Positions 9,054-17,545 of a stretch of 64,000 bases of DNA are shown here, in pieces. Origin of the DNA: JAIBJN01 sp963784175 (GTDB taxonomy: Bacteria > Actinomycetota > Thermoleophilia > Gaiellales > Gaiellaceae). Below the pieces are notes generated by a model. The model did no database searches, was not told the DNA's origin, and was given only the letters and a program-made list of their open reading frames with translations. The stretch is from assembly GCA_963784175.1 (NCBI GenBank), contig CAWAQJ010000013.1, forward strand, positions 1-64,000. Direction: 5' to 3'. Numbering within the stretch: the stretch's first letter is position 1; each line of letters begins with the position of its first letter. Made by a program: the position numbers and the translations under genes.

Positions 9054-9851
9054 GCCGGCCCGGGCTCTCGCACGCTGTGGCGGCCGAGTGGATCAAGCTC
9101 CGTTCCGTCCGCAGCTCGGCCTGGATGCTGCTCGCCGCGTTCGCATTCAGCCTCGCTGGGAACGTTCCTCATCTGCGCCTCGACCACGACGGAGGGAGGA
9201 AGCCCCGGGCATCCGGGCGACAACGACATCGTCCGGGACAGCCTGGCGGGCGTCTGGCTGGGGCAGATCCTCCTCGCCGTCCTGGCCGTACTGATCGTCA
9301 CGTCCGAGTACTCGACCGGGACGATCCGGGCCACGTTCGCGGCGCTCCCCCGCCGCCGGCTGGTCCTGGTCGCGAAGTCGCTGGTGACGGGCGTGATCGT
9401 GCTCACGGCCGGGCTCCTGATCGCTGCGGCCTGCTTCCTCCTCGGTCAGTCGCTCCTGCGCGGCAACGGCTTCGACTACGCCGGGGGCTACCCGCACGTG
9501 TCTCTCACCGACGGGCCGGCGCTCCGCGCGGTCGCCGGCAGCGGTCTCTACCTGGCCGGACTCGCCCTGCTCGCACTGGGCGTCGCGGCGATCGTGCGCC
9601 ACACGGCGAGGGCGATCACGGTCGTGCTCGCCCTCATGTTCGTCCCGCCGATCGCGGCGGGGATGCTGCCGGAGGGTCTCGGCGAGACGGTGCAGAAGTT
9701 CTCGCCGATGGCCGGCCTGGCCGTCCAGGAGACGGTGGACCGTCCGGACTCGATCCCGATCGACCCGTGGACAGGCCTGGCCGTGCTGGGCGCCTACGCC
9801 CTGTGCGCGCTCGTCCTCGCGGCCTGGCTGATCCAGCGGCGCGACGCCTAG
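9050..9851 (+). pseudogene. ABC-2 type transporter permease, one +1 frameshift near the N-terminus as sequenced
   Basis: Six-helix membrane partner of the ABC ATPase. The GTG start at 9050 gives the typical opening SHAVAAEWIKLRSVRSSAW. The frame then breaks at about 9148-9155. Skipping one base restores a continuous permease reading SLGTFLICASTTTEGG, later IVTSEYSTGTIRATFAALP (a conserved ABC-2 signature) and hydrophobic helices to the stop at 9851. The joined product would be about 266 residues, normal for the family. The ATPase is intact and coupled, so sequence error is more likely than inactivation. The 3' end overlaps the convergent OsmC gene by 4 bp. Confidence 0.87.
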
Positions 9852-10282
9852 GACTCGAACGTCGCCTCGACCGAGATGTCGCCCACGGCGGCGAGCGCCT
9901 GGGAGACCGGGCAGTTGTCCTTCGCACCCTCCGCGGCCTCGCGAAAGGCCGCTTCGTCGAGCCCCGGGACGCGTCCGCGCACTGCAAGCCTGATCTGCGT
10001 GATGCCTTCGCCCGGCACGAACGTGACATCGGCGCTGGTCTTCAGCTCCTCCGGCGGGTTGCCGCCCTCGGCGAGGGCGAGCGAGAGCGCCATGGAGAAG
10101 CATGAGGCGTGCGCCGCGGCGATCAGCTCCTCAGGGCTCGTCAGTCCTGCGGGCTCCTCGGCGCGCGAGGCCCACGTCATGTCGAGCGGCCCGAACGCGC
10201 CGCTCCCGACCTGCTCGATCCGTCCGCTCCCGTCGAGGAGGCCTCCCCGCCAGGTGACCTCCGCATGTCGACTGGTGGCCAT
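9848..10282 (-). CDS. OsmC/Ohr family peroxiredoxin-like protein
   Basis: A 144-residue OsmC-type protein; the family reduces organic hydroperoxides with a peroxidatic and a resolving Cys. Cysteines occur at the expected places, in AAHASCFSMALS (middle helix) and AKDNCPVSQAL (C-terminal helix). These match the OsmC subfamily spacing. ATG at 10282 follows AGGGAG. The gene is convergent with the ABC-2 permease, sharing four bases at the stops. Function in peroxide defence is inferred from the family. Confidence 0.93.
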   Translation of the reverse strand: MATSRHAEVTWRGGLLDGSGRIEQVGSGAFGPLDMTWASRAEEPAGLTSPEELIAAAHASCFSMALSLALAEGGNPPEELKTSADVTFVPGEGITQIRLAVRGRVPGLDEAAFREAAEGAKDNCPVSQALAAVGDISVEATFES

Positions 10283-10380
10283 GTCTCCCTTTCGTCGCTG
10301 ACGCGGCGACTGTAGCGGAGCGACCGAGGAGAGCTCGAAAGACGCTTGATCCTGCCTCCTCGGGGATACTTCGGGCCATC

Positions 10381-10635
10381 GTGACGAGCGAGACCCGCGC
10401 CCGCTTCCGCCCGCTTCGCCCGCCGACGAGGGCCGGCCGCGTCGCCGTCCTGCTTGCCGGCCCGTTGCTCTGGCTCGTCGCGCTCGTGATCCTGGCGATC
10501 GCGATGGGCGAAACCGACCTCGTCTTGGTCGGTCTCGTGATTGCGGGAGGCTCGTTCCTGCTGGGGATCGTTTTCCTCCTTTTCGCACGGGCGTGGCGCC
10601 TGAAGGAGGAGAAAGAGCCTGCGCCTCGTCGCTGA
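10381..10635 (+). CDS. Small two-helix membrane protein, PgaD-like position
   Basis: An 84-residue protein with an Arg-rich N-terminus, hydrophobic helices at about residues 23-43 and 47-69, and a charged C-tail ending in PAPRR. GTG start at 10381. It directly precedes, and overlaps by 17 bp, a PgaC/IcaA-like glycosyltransferase. In PNAG systems a small two-helix protein (PgaD/IcaD) is the obligate partner of that synthase. Sequence similarity is not obvious by eye, so the assignment rests on size, topology and position. Confidence 0.75.
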   Translation: MTSETRARFRPLRPPTRAGRVAVLLAGPLLWLVALVILAIAMGETDLVLVGLVIAGGSFLLGIVFLLFARAWRLKEEKEPAPRR

Positions 10636-11845
10636 CATCCTGGTCGCGTTCGTCGCGCTCTATCCGGTCGTGATGGCCGGCCTATGGGTGAGCGGCGGCC
10701 TTCTCTTCCGCCTGCTCGAGGAGGAGCGGGAGCCGACCGAGCCGGAGGAGGGCTGGCCCGGCGTCACGATTCTCGTGCCTGCCTACAACGAGGAGAGCGT
10801 GATCGCCGCCAACGTTCAGGCCTCCCGCGCCGTCGACTATCCGGAGCTCGAGATCCTCGTCCTCGACGATGGCTCAACGGACGAAACCGTCGAGGTGGCC
10901 CGGGCGGCGGCCGAGGGTGACGCGAGGGTCGAGGTGATCCGCGACCCTGTCAACCGCGGCAAGGCGGAGCGGCTGAACGTCGGCTTCGTGCGGGCCTCGC
11001 ACCAGCTGGTGATCGTCACCGACGCCGACACCCATCTCCATCCGCTAGCTGTCAAGCTGCTTGTTGCCCGCATCGCGCACTCGCCGAGGATCGCCGCGGT
11101 CGCGGGCGCGCCGCACGTGACGAACCGCCGCACCCTCCTGGGCGCGATGCAGTCTCTCGAGGCGGCGTCGATCATCGGCCTGACCCGCCGCACGCAGGCT
11201 CTCGGCGGACACGTTCGCATCGTCGCGGGCGTCCTCGGGATCTTCCGCAAGCAGGCGGTGCTCGGCGTGGGCGGGTACGACGGGCGCATGGCCACGGAGG
11301 ACATCGAGCTCTCTTGGCGCCTGCTGATCGCGGGGTGGCTCACCTCGTACGAGCCGAACGCCCTGGTCGGGATGCAGGTGCCGTCGACGCTGTCTTCGCT
11401 CTGGAAGCAGCGTCGTCGGTGGGCGCGAGGGCAGGGCGAGGTCCTACACGAACACTTCGGCACGATGTTCCACCCACGCCTGTGGCGGATCTGGCTCATT
11501 CCGCTCGAAACCCTTCTCTCGCTGGTGTGGGTCGTCGCCCTTCTGGTCGCGCTGATCGCGGCCACGCTCGCCTTCCTCTTCGTCGATCGTCCGACGGTCT
11601 TCGGCTTCGGCCTGGCATGGGGGGTAGGCATCGCCGTCATCTGCCTGCTCCAGCTCGCGTTCGCAGTTGGGATCGAGGCGCGGTACGACCGTCCAGCGCT
11701 GCTCATCTTTCTGCTCGGACCGCTCTATCCCCTCTGCTACTGGGTCATCTCGGCGGCGGCCGCGATGCGCGACCAGCTTCCTGCCTTCGTCCGCGGCCCC
11801 CGTGAGCAGAAGGTGGTCTGGGACGTTCCGCGCGAACCGATCTAG
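10619..11845 (+). CDS. Membrane glycosyltransferase family 2, poly-GlcNAc synthase (PgaC/IcaA)-like
   Basis: Processive inner-membrane polysaccharide synthase. The GT-A domain shows VLDDGSTDET (UDP-binding), VTDADT (metal ligand), TEDIELSWRL (catalytic base) and the QRRRWARG product-binding motif. At least three C-terminal helices and one N-terminal helix are present. A canonical start exists only at GTG 10670, which would cut the first helix. CTG at 10619 keeps the helix and has AAGGAGG nine bases upstream, so CTG initiation is favoured here. It is coupled to the small PgaD-like protein and convergent (4 bp overlap) with a PgaB-like deacetylase, consistent with a beta-linked amino-sugar polymer. 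Confidence 0.9.
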   Translation: MRLVADILVAFVALYPVVMAGLWVSGGLLFRLLEEEREPTEPEEGWPGVTILVPAYNEESVIAANVQASRAVDYPELEILVLDDGSTDETVEVARAAAEGDARVEVIRDPVNRGKAERLNVGFVRASHQLVIVTDADTHLHPLAVKLLVARIAHSPRIAAVAGAPHVTNRRTLLGAMQSLEAASIIGLTRRTQALGGHVRIVAGVLGIFRKQAVLGVGGYDGRMATEDIELSWRLLIAGWLTSYEPNALVGMQVPSTLSSLWKQRRRWARGQGEVLHEHFGTMFHPRLWRIWLIPLETLLSLVWVVALLVALIAATLAFLFVDRPTVFGFGLAWGVGIAVICLLQLAFAVGIEARYDRPALLIFLLGPLYPLCYWVISAAAAMRDQLPAFVRGPREQKVVWDVPREPI

Positions 11846-12828
11846 CCGGTCTCTCCCGAGAGCAGGCTCGCGTGCACGTCGCCACCTGTCGTGGCACGCG
11901 TGACCTGGATCCGTCCCAGGGGCTGATCGCTTCCGGCCTGTGCCAGCGCGTTCACGTCCTGCGTGTAGACGGTGCCGAACCGCTCGGTCAGCCAGCCGAG
12001 CAGGTCATCGGGGATGCGCTCGTCGTTCGTCCCCTCCTGGCCGTAGTTCCCGTAGGGGACGGCGAACGCGAGCGGCTCGTAGCCCCTGATGTGGTCGGTC
12101 AGGGTTTCCTGGCCCCATTCGATGTCCGACCGAACCCGCTCCTGCCAGCCGGCGAAGTCCTCGTCCTCCTCCTTGTAGGCGTAGTACGGGCCGAAGTCGT
12201 CCTCGCCCGGTCCGTATCGGATCTGCTGGTGGCCGACACCGGAATGGAGCTGTATGTCCCAGCGCCCGCTCTCCCGTACCGTGTCCAGCTCGTCCCAGGT
12301 CAGGTACTCGGGGTCGCCGTCCTCGACGCGGCCGACGTCCACGAACATGACTGCGTTGAAGCCGAGCTCCTCGAGGATTCCATCGCTGCCCGTCCAGGAG
12401 TCGGCGCGCGCGTCGTCGAAGGTGAGCAACAGCGGCCGCGGTGGCAGGTCGACCTCCTCTCCGGCTGTGAAGCGGACGAACGTGTCGAGATCGACGGTCT
12501 GGTAGCCCGCGTGCGCGATCATGGTCATCTGCTTAGCGAAGTCTTCGAAGCCGACGCCGTAGTCTGCGTCCGCCGCGTTCGAGAAGTCGCTCTCGGGCCC
12601 GATCCCGTGATAGAGGAGCACTGGGATCGCCGACCGATCGGGTGGCAGCATCGCCCATTCCTCTTCCTCCTCCGGCGTGAGCGAGACGTCGGGCGCGGCA
12701 AGCGGTGTCCGTTGGGCGGCCGTCGGCTCCTCGGGCTCGGTAGGCGCGTCGTCGGATCCCCCGCATCCGGCAAGCGCGAGGAAGAGGCCGCAGGTAAAGG
12801 CAACGAATGCCGTCGCCGATACCCTCAT
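11842..12828 (-). CDS. Polysaccharide deacetylase lipoprotein (NodB domain, PgaB-like)
   Basis: Exported lipoprotein of about 328 residues with signal peptide and lipobox LAGC. The NodB/CE4 domain starts at IPVLLYHGIG and has LLLTFDDARADS (catalytic Asp plus metal Asp), a His-containing motif IQLHSGVGHQQ, and a late AVPYGNYG. CE4 enzymes remove N-acetyl groups from GlcNAc polymers. A poly-Glu segment follows the lipobox (PEEEEEW). ATG at 12828 is preferred; in-frame GTGs lie at 12831-12840. Pairing with the PgaC-like synthase supports a PNAG-type role on the outer surface (inference). Confidence 0.9.
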   Translation of the reverse strand: MRVSATAFVAFTCGLFLALAGCGGSDDAPTEPEEPTAAQRTPLAAPDVSLTPEEEEEWAMLPPDRSAIPVLLYHGIGPESDFSNAADADYGVGFEDFAKQMTMIAHAGYQTVDLDTFVRFTAGEEVDLPPRPLLLTFDDARADSWTGSDGILEELGFNAVMFVDVGRVEDGDPEYLTWDELDTVRESGRWDIQLHSGVGHQQIRYGPGEDDFGPYYAYKEEDEDFAGWQERVRSDIEWGQETLTDHIRGYEPLAFAVPYGNYGQEGTNDERIPDDLLGWLTERFGTVYTQDVNALAQAGSDQPLGRIQVTRATTGGDVHASLLSGETG

Positions 12829-12890
12829 CACAGGCTCCACTGTACCGGCGGCCTGGCCTTCGCCGAACTGCGACGGCGCTCACTTTTCAT

Positions 12891-14411
12891 ATGCGTCTCA
12901 CAACCATCGTTCTTATCTGCGCGCTCGCCGTCTCTGGGGCTGCGGCGTCGGTCCGCGCCGGTGAGCCTTCGCAACAGGCACACATCACTGCTCGCGTGTC
13001 CGACCCGGCCGCATTGAAGGTGGCTCGCCTGGCGGCGGACTCCCTCGTCGCCCGCGCCCGGCCGATGCCGCGAGGTGGCCGAGCCTGGCGCTCCTCCATC
13101 CAGGCGCCCCACTACCAGACCGACCGGGATGTCGGTGCGGCCTCCATCGGCGAAGGGCTGCTGGCCTCCTACGCGGTGACACGGGACATCCGCTATCTGC
13201 GCGCCGCCGTGGCCGCCGGCGACTTCCTGCTCGGAGTCGCGGAGCCCGCGGCCGGGGGCCTGCGCTGGCCGGACTGGGCAGATCCAGACGGGCGGCGGTC
13301 GACGACGCACTTCACGAGCTTCGACGACGGTGCGGCGGGGATCAGCGACTACCTCTGGCGACTCTTCCGGGTCTCGCACCAACGGCGCTTCCGGACAGGA
13401 GCACTCGCCGGCATGCGGTGGCTGATCGCGCAGGCGAAGGGCCCGTCCTGCCCCGAGACGGCGTGCTCGTGGCGATGGACGGACGATCCGCACTGGCGCG
13501 TGGCCTACAACGGCGTCGGCATGGGCCAGGCGGGCGTCGTCATGACGCTCGACACGTTCGCCGATCGCACCGGGAACCCCACCTTCCGGGCCTACGCGCG
13601 CGCCGGCGCCGCTCGCCTCCGGGAGCTGACCGAGAGCGGGGCGCGCCCTCTGCCGCGAGGGTCCGAAAGCGCGACGCTCGAGACCGGGTTCCTCTCCGGA
13701 TCGGCGGGCGCCGCAGCAATGTTCCTCGGGCGGTACGTGCGCGACGGCGATCCTGCCGATCTCGAGACGGCGCGCCGTCTCCTCGCGTGGGTCAACGACC
13801 AGGCGGTGACGGATCCGTCAGGCGGCCTTCGCTGGCCTGTGGCGGACGATGACGACTCGAATGCGACGGGCTTCGAGCTCGGAGCGGCCGGAATCGCCTG
13901 GGTCAATCTTCGGGCGGCGCGTATCACCGGCGACCCTGTCTACATGGACGTCGCGCGCCGGGCAGGCACATGGCTGAGGCATGTGCGGCTCGACGGCGGC
14001 GACTGGTACGAGCTGGGCGATGCCGCTTCGCCGGTCCACGTGGGGCTCGACAGCGGTGCTGCAGGCATCGGTTGGGTCTTGGAGGACCTCGCGCGCGCCG
14101 GGCTGGACACGGCCGCCAACCGGGCGGCTGCGCGAGCTGCCCTGGCGAGGCTCCGAGCCGTCGCCGCGCGCGATCGTCTCGGGGCCTTCTGGTACGAGAA
14201 CCGGATGAACGGGCGCCCGAGGCTGCGTGGGGAGCCGTCCTGGCACTGGGGCTCCGCCGGGATCGCCGCGTTCGCCGCCCGGCTTGCCGGCTGGTCCGGG
14301 TCGGCCCCGGCGGCCAGATCGCGCCCTGACCTCGGTCCCCCGGCCGGCGACGACGTCCGTTGGGACAGCATCATGTACGGGGACCAAAGAGAGGAGCAGC
14401 GCCATGGGTGA
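12891..14411 (+). CDS. Secreted LanC-like (alpha/alpha toroid) protein
   Basis: A 506-residue exported protein. The signal peptide spans residues 1-23 (VLICALAVSGAAASVRA). The mature part is built from repeated helical hairpins with GAAGI/GSAGA/GVGMGQAG turns at roughly regular 55-70 residue spacing, the pattern of lanthionine-cyclase-like and other alpha/alpha toroid proteins. The LanC zinc motif (Cys, Cys-His) is not evident; a CSW near residue 195 is isolated. This argues against lanthionine formation and for a carbohydrate-active or structural toroid. It is divergent from the deacetylase lipoprotein, and the start codon is in the family-like position after AT-rich CTTTTCAT. Confidence 0.8.
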   Translation: MRLTTIVLICALAVSGAAASVRAGEPSQQAHITARVSDPAALKVARLAADSLVARARPMPRGGRAWRSSIQAPHYQTDRDVGAASIGEGLLASYAVTRDIRYLRAAVAAGDFLLGVAEPAAGGLRWPDWADPDGRRSTTHFTSFDDGAAGISDYLWRLFRVSHQRRFRTGALAGMRWLIAQAKGPSCPETACSWRWTDDPHWRVAYNGVGMGQAGVVMTLDTFADRTGNPTFRAYARAGAARLRELTESGARPLPRGSESATLETGFLSGSAGAAAMFLGRYVRDGDPADLETARRLLAWVNDQAVTDPSGGLRWPVADDDDSNATGFELGAAGIAWVNLRAARITGDPVYMDVARRAGTWLRHVRLDGGDWYELGDAASPVHVGLDSGAAGIGWVLEDLARAGLDTAANRAAARAALARLRAVAARDRLGAFWYENRMNGRPRLRGEPSWHWGSAGIAAFAARLAGWSGSAPAARSRPDLGPPAGDDVRWDSIMYGDQREEQRHG

Positions 14412-14811
14412 GGTGAAGGGCTTCGCGAACGTCGTTTTCCCAGCGCGCGACCTTGCTGCGGGAGTGGCGGCCTGGACTTCGATGCTGGGCCGGGAACCGG
14501 CCTTTGTCGGCGACGACTTCGCCGTCTTCACCGGCGACGGTGTCGAGGTGGGGCTGACGGCCCTCCCGTGGGTCGACCATCCGCTCGTGTTCTGGAAGGT
14601 CGACGACATCGAAGACTCCCATCGCGCGCTCGTCGCCCGAGGGGCGACTCCGTTGGGCGAGATTGCCGGGGGCTCGCTCGCCGAGCTCGGCACGGCCGAG
14701 GTCACAAACGGCGATCCGGCGACCGGCATCGTCGACGTTCCGGGCGGCCGGCTCGCCGTCCTTCGAGCCCCGGACGGCAACCTGCTCGGGCTCACGCAGG
14801 AAGCGGGCTAG
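14404..14811 (+). CDS. Glyoxalase/bleomycin resistance (VOC) domain protein
   Basis: A 135-residue cytoplasmic VOC-fold protein: two beta-alpha-beta-beta-beta halves, first ANVVFPARDLAAGVAAWTSM, second near VDDIEDSHRALVARGATPLG, ending GRLAVLRAPDGNLLGL, a typical VOC terminus. ATG at 14404 follows AGAGGAG and overlaps the toroid gene by 8 bp, indicating coupling. The metal-ligand pattern is incomplete by eye, so the reaction (isomerase, dioxygenase or binding protein) cannot be called. Confidence 0.88.
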   Translation: MGEVKGFANVVFPARDLAAGVAAWTSMLGREPAFVGDDFAVFTGDGVEVGLTALPWVDHPLVFWKVDDIEDSHRALVARGATPLGEIAGGSLAELGTAEVTNGDPATGIVDVPGGRLAVLRAPDGNLLGLTQEAG

Positions 14812-14915
14812 ACGAACCTCGGGTTGTCGCCGTCCCGGCGGCCATAAATGCCTGCTTAACCCGGTCTTAACCTGGGTCAACCAGGACTTCACGGGCGTGG
14901 GGTTATAAGGAAGGC

Positions 14916-16103
14916 ATGGAATCGGGCGCAGGCTGGAGCCGCATGGGCTCACTCTTCCTGGCGGCCGTCGTAGGCGGGGGCGTGGCCGTCGGCATCGGCG
15001 CCGCGCTCGAAACCGACGACGAGGGCGGCTCGACGACGGTGTTCAGCACCGTGGCCGGCCCGGCAAGCTCGTCCACCCGCATCCCCGCGGCCACGGACGA
15101 TGCGCTGTCCGTCCAGGAGATCTACCAGCACGCCGGCCCCGGCGTCCTCCAGGTGACCTCGACGTCCGTCGACTCGAGCGACCCCTTCTTCGGCCCGCAG
15201 GCGCGCGTCTCGCTCGGCTCCGGGTTCGTGATCGACAAGGACGGCCACATCGTCACCAACTACCACGTGATCGAAAGCGCCCGACAGATCGAGGTCAATT
15301 TCTCGGGCGACGACCGCGTCCCGGCAAGGATCGTCGGGGTCGACCCCTCAACGGACCTCGCCTTGCTCAAGATCGACGCGCAGGCCCGAGCTCTCACTCC
15401 CCTCCCCCTGGGTGACTCGGATGCAGTGCGCGTCGGGGACGCGGTCGTCGCTATCGGGAACCCGTTCGGGCTCGAGCGCACCGTCACGGCCGGCATCATC
15501 AGTGCCCTCCAGCGCGAGATCACGGCGCCGAACGGCTACACGATCGACAAGGTCCTCCAGACCGACGCGCCCATCAACCAGGGCAACTCGGGCGGCCCGC
15601 TGCTCAATGCGCGGGGCGAGGTGATCGGCGTCAACTCCCAGATCGAGCCCGGCGAAGTCGGCACGGGCAACCTCGGCATCGGCTTCGCCGTCCCGTCCGC
15701 GACGCTCCGCGAGGTTGTGTCACAGCTCCGGGAACGCGGTAAGGTCGAGCATGCCTACCTCGGAGTCCGGACCCAGCCGATCGACGACCTCCTGGCCCAG
15801 AGTTACCGTTTGCCCGTGGAGGAAGGCCTCCTGATCGTCGAGGTCATCCCGGGTAGCCCGGCCGACGACGCTGGTCTCAAGGACGGCGACCGCCAGGTCA
15901 TCTTCGGCGGCACGAGCTACGTGCTGGGCGGCGACATCGTCACCGCGGCGGACGGCGAGCCAGTCGCCTCGCCCGACGACCTACGCCGGCTCATCGCCGA
16001 GAGCGATCCGGGCGATGCAATGACTCTCGACATCCAAAGAGGCGAGTCCAAACGAACTGTAAGTGTCACGCTCGGGCGCCGGCCGATCACACCAAGCGGC
16101 TAG
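14916..16103 (+). CDS. HtrA/DegP-like trypsin-type serine protease with PDZ domain
   Basis: A 395-residue membrane-anchored protease. N-terminal anchor helix at residues 10-30, a Ser/Thr-rich linker, then the S1C domain with triad His117 (TNYHVIES), Asp147 (STDLALLKID) and Ser225 (QGNSGGPLL). The PDZ domain lies at about 275-390 (YLGVRTQP, ADDAGLKDGD). These proteins degrade or refold damaged exported proteins. ATG 14916 follows AAGGAAG; a second in-frame ATG is at 14943. A TTATAA hexamer sits just upstream. The transcript is closed by a strong hairpin at 16138-16174. Confidence 0.95.
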   Translation: MESGAGWSRMGSLFLAAVVGGGVAVGIGAALETDDEGGSTTVFSTVAGPASSSTRIPAATDDALSVQEIYQHAGPGVLQVTSTSVDSSDPFFGPQARVSLGSGFVIDKDGHIVTNYHVIESARQIEVNFSGDDRVPARIVGVDPSTDLALLKIDAQARALTPLPLGDSDAVRVGDAVVAIGNPFGLERTVTAGIISALQREITAPNGYTIDKVLQTDAPINQGNSGGPLLNARGEVIGVNSQIEPGEVGTGNLGIGFAVPSATLREVVSQLRERGKVEHAYLGVRTQPIDDLLAQSYRLPVEEGLLIVEVIPGSPADDAGLKDGDRQVIFGGTSYVLGGDIVTAADGEPVASPDDLRRLIAESDPGDAMTLDIQRGESKRTVSVTLGRRPITPSG

Positions 16104-16137
16104 GGCGCCCGTGGCCCCTCCCCCCAGGGGCCTGACC

Positions 16138-16174
16138 GGTCGGAGGCCCGCACTGCCTGCCCGGGCCTCCGACC
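16138..16174 (+). terminator. Rho-independent-like terminator after the HtrA gene
   Basis: A perfect 13-bp stem (arms 16138-16150 and 16162-16174) with an 11-base loop, followed by the pyrimidine-rich CTCCTTCTTCC. It lies 35 bp after the HtrA stop and 32 bp before the next gene. Confidence 0.8.
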
Positions 16175-16205
16175 CTCCTTCTTCCGTCCGTAGACTGCGG
16201 CGCCG

Positions 16206-17276
16206 ATGGTGCCGCATCGCTTCGGCCGGTCCTCGCCCTTCTCGGTAGGCCTCGAGGAGGAGCTCTTCGTCGTCGACGGCGAGACGCTCGCGCCGGCGCC
16301 CGTCCCACCGGGGCTGCTGGACGGCTCCCGCTTCAAGGCGGAGCTGTTCACCTCGATGCTCGAGCTGACCACGACGGTTTGCTCGGAGGTGGCGGAGGCC
16401 GTCGCGGAGCTCGCCGAGCTGCGCGCCGAGGCCCGCAGTCGCGTGCAGGAGTCCGGGCTCGAGCTCGCGGCCGTGGGCACCTGGCCGACGGCGGTGTCCG
16501 AGCAGGAAGAGGTGACGCCGAAGGAGCCTCTGCTCCGCTTCGCGAAGTACGCCGGATCCTCTGCGCGCCGCCAGCACTGCGCCGGCCTCCACGTGCACGT
16601 GGGCGTGGCGAGCCCCGAGGAGTGCATGGGCCGCCTGGAGGCCGTCTTGCCATGGCTCCCCGTCCTCCTCGCCGTCTCGGCCAACTCGCCGTATGCGGCG
16701 GGCGCCGAGACGGGCCTCGCGTCCACACGCGCCGAGCTGCTCGCCCTGCTGCCCCGGAGCGGCGCGCCTCCCGTGTTCGACGGATACGAGGACTGGGCCC
16801 GCTTCGCCGAAGCCCTCGTGCGACTGGGGCTCGCCGACGATCTCATGCGTCTCTGGTGGGACGTGCGGCCCCACCCGCGCCTGGGGACGCTCGAGGTGCG
16901 CGTTCCCGATCAGCCGACGCGGCTCACCGACACGGCGGCCTTCGCCGCTCTCGTCCATGCGCTCGTTGCGGCCGCCGACCCGGGCGCCCCGGCCGCGGAC
17001 AGGGCCGTCTACGCCCAGAACCGCTGGGCCGCCGCCAGGTTCGGGACGGCCGCGGGGCTGATCCACCCCGAGGAGGAGCGCCTCGCCTCTCCGGGCGAGC
17101 TGCTCGCGGAGCTCCTCGAACGGGTCGAGCCGACGGCGCGTCGCTTGGGCTCGGCGGATCTCCTCGGGCGTCTCGACGGCCTCGACCAGGCGGGCGCGCA
17201 GCTCGAGATCGGGCGCCGCGACGGGGTTCGCTCCCTCTGCGAGACCCTCGTTGCTCTCACATACGATGGACTGTGA
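16206..17276 (+). CDS. Carboxylate-amine ligase, GCS2 (YbdK) family
   Basis: A 356-residue ATP-grasp-like ligase of the glutamate-cysteine ligase type 2 family. Characteristic start SVGLEEELFVVD (Mg/ATP ligands), then KAELFTSMLEL, HCAGLHVHVG and WDVRPHPRLGTLEVRVPD. These proteins couple Glu or another carboxylate to an amine with ATP. In actinobacteria they serve gamma-glutamylcysteine-like ligation, but the true substrate of YbdK-type members is often unknown. ATG 16206; the 3' end overlaps the HMA gene by one base (TGATG). Confidence 0.9.
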   Translation: MVPHRFGRSSPFSVGLEEELFVVDGETLAPAPVPPGLLDGSRFKAELFTSMLELTTTVCSEVAEAVAELAELRAEARSRVQESGLELAAVGTWPTAVSEQEEVTPKEPLLRFAKYAGSSARRQHCAGLHVHVGVASPEECMGRLEAVLPWLPVLLAVSANSPYAAGAETGLASTRAELLALLPRSGAPPVFDGYEDWARFAEALVRLGLADDLMRLWWDVRPHPRLGTLEVRVPDQPTRLTDTAAFAALVHALVAAADPGAPAADRAVYAQNRWAAARFGTAAGLIHPEEERLASPGELLAELLERVEPTARRLGSADLLGRLDGLDQAGAQLEIGRRDGVRSLCETLVALTYDGL

Positions 17277-17506
17277 TGGCGGTCAGGTCGGAGACCATCC
17301 AGGTGAGCGGGATTCGCTGCGAGCGCTGCGTCATGCGGCTGGGGCACGTGCTCGAGAAGCTCGAGGGGCTCGAGTCGGCGCACGCCAACCTCGTCGGCGA
17401 CGTCATGCTCGCCTGGGACGACGAGCGTGTCGAACGCGAGGAAATCGTCGCGGCGCTCAGCCGCGGCGGCTTCCGGCCGGTCGCGGCCGCCGCCCACCCG
17501 GAATAG
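17276..17506 (+). CDS. Heavy-metal-associated (HMA) domain protein
   Basis: A 76-residue single HMA fold. The metal site is RCERCVMRL (CxxC at about residues 15-18), and the remainder fits the ferredoxin-like beta-alpha-beta-beta-alpha-beta pattern ending FRPVAAA. Stand-alone HMA proteins act as copper or zinc chaperones. The usual MxCxxC Met is replaced by Gly-Ile-Arg before the first Cys, so metal preference is uncertain. It is translationally coupled to the GCS2 ligase. Confidence 0.85.
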   Translation: MAVRSETIQVSGIRCERCVMRLGHVLEKLEGLESAHANLVGDVMLAWDDERVEREEIVAALSRGGFRPVAAAAHPE

Positions 17507-17545
17507 CTGCCGGAGGCCGGGCGTTTGCTTGTTAGTGTCCGGCGA

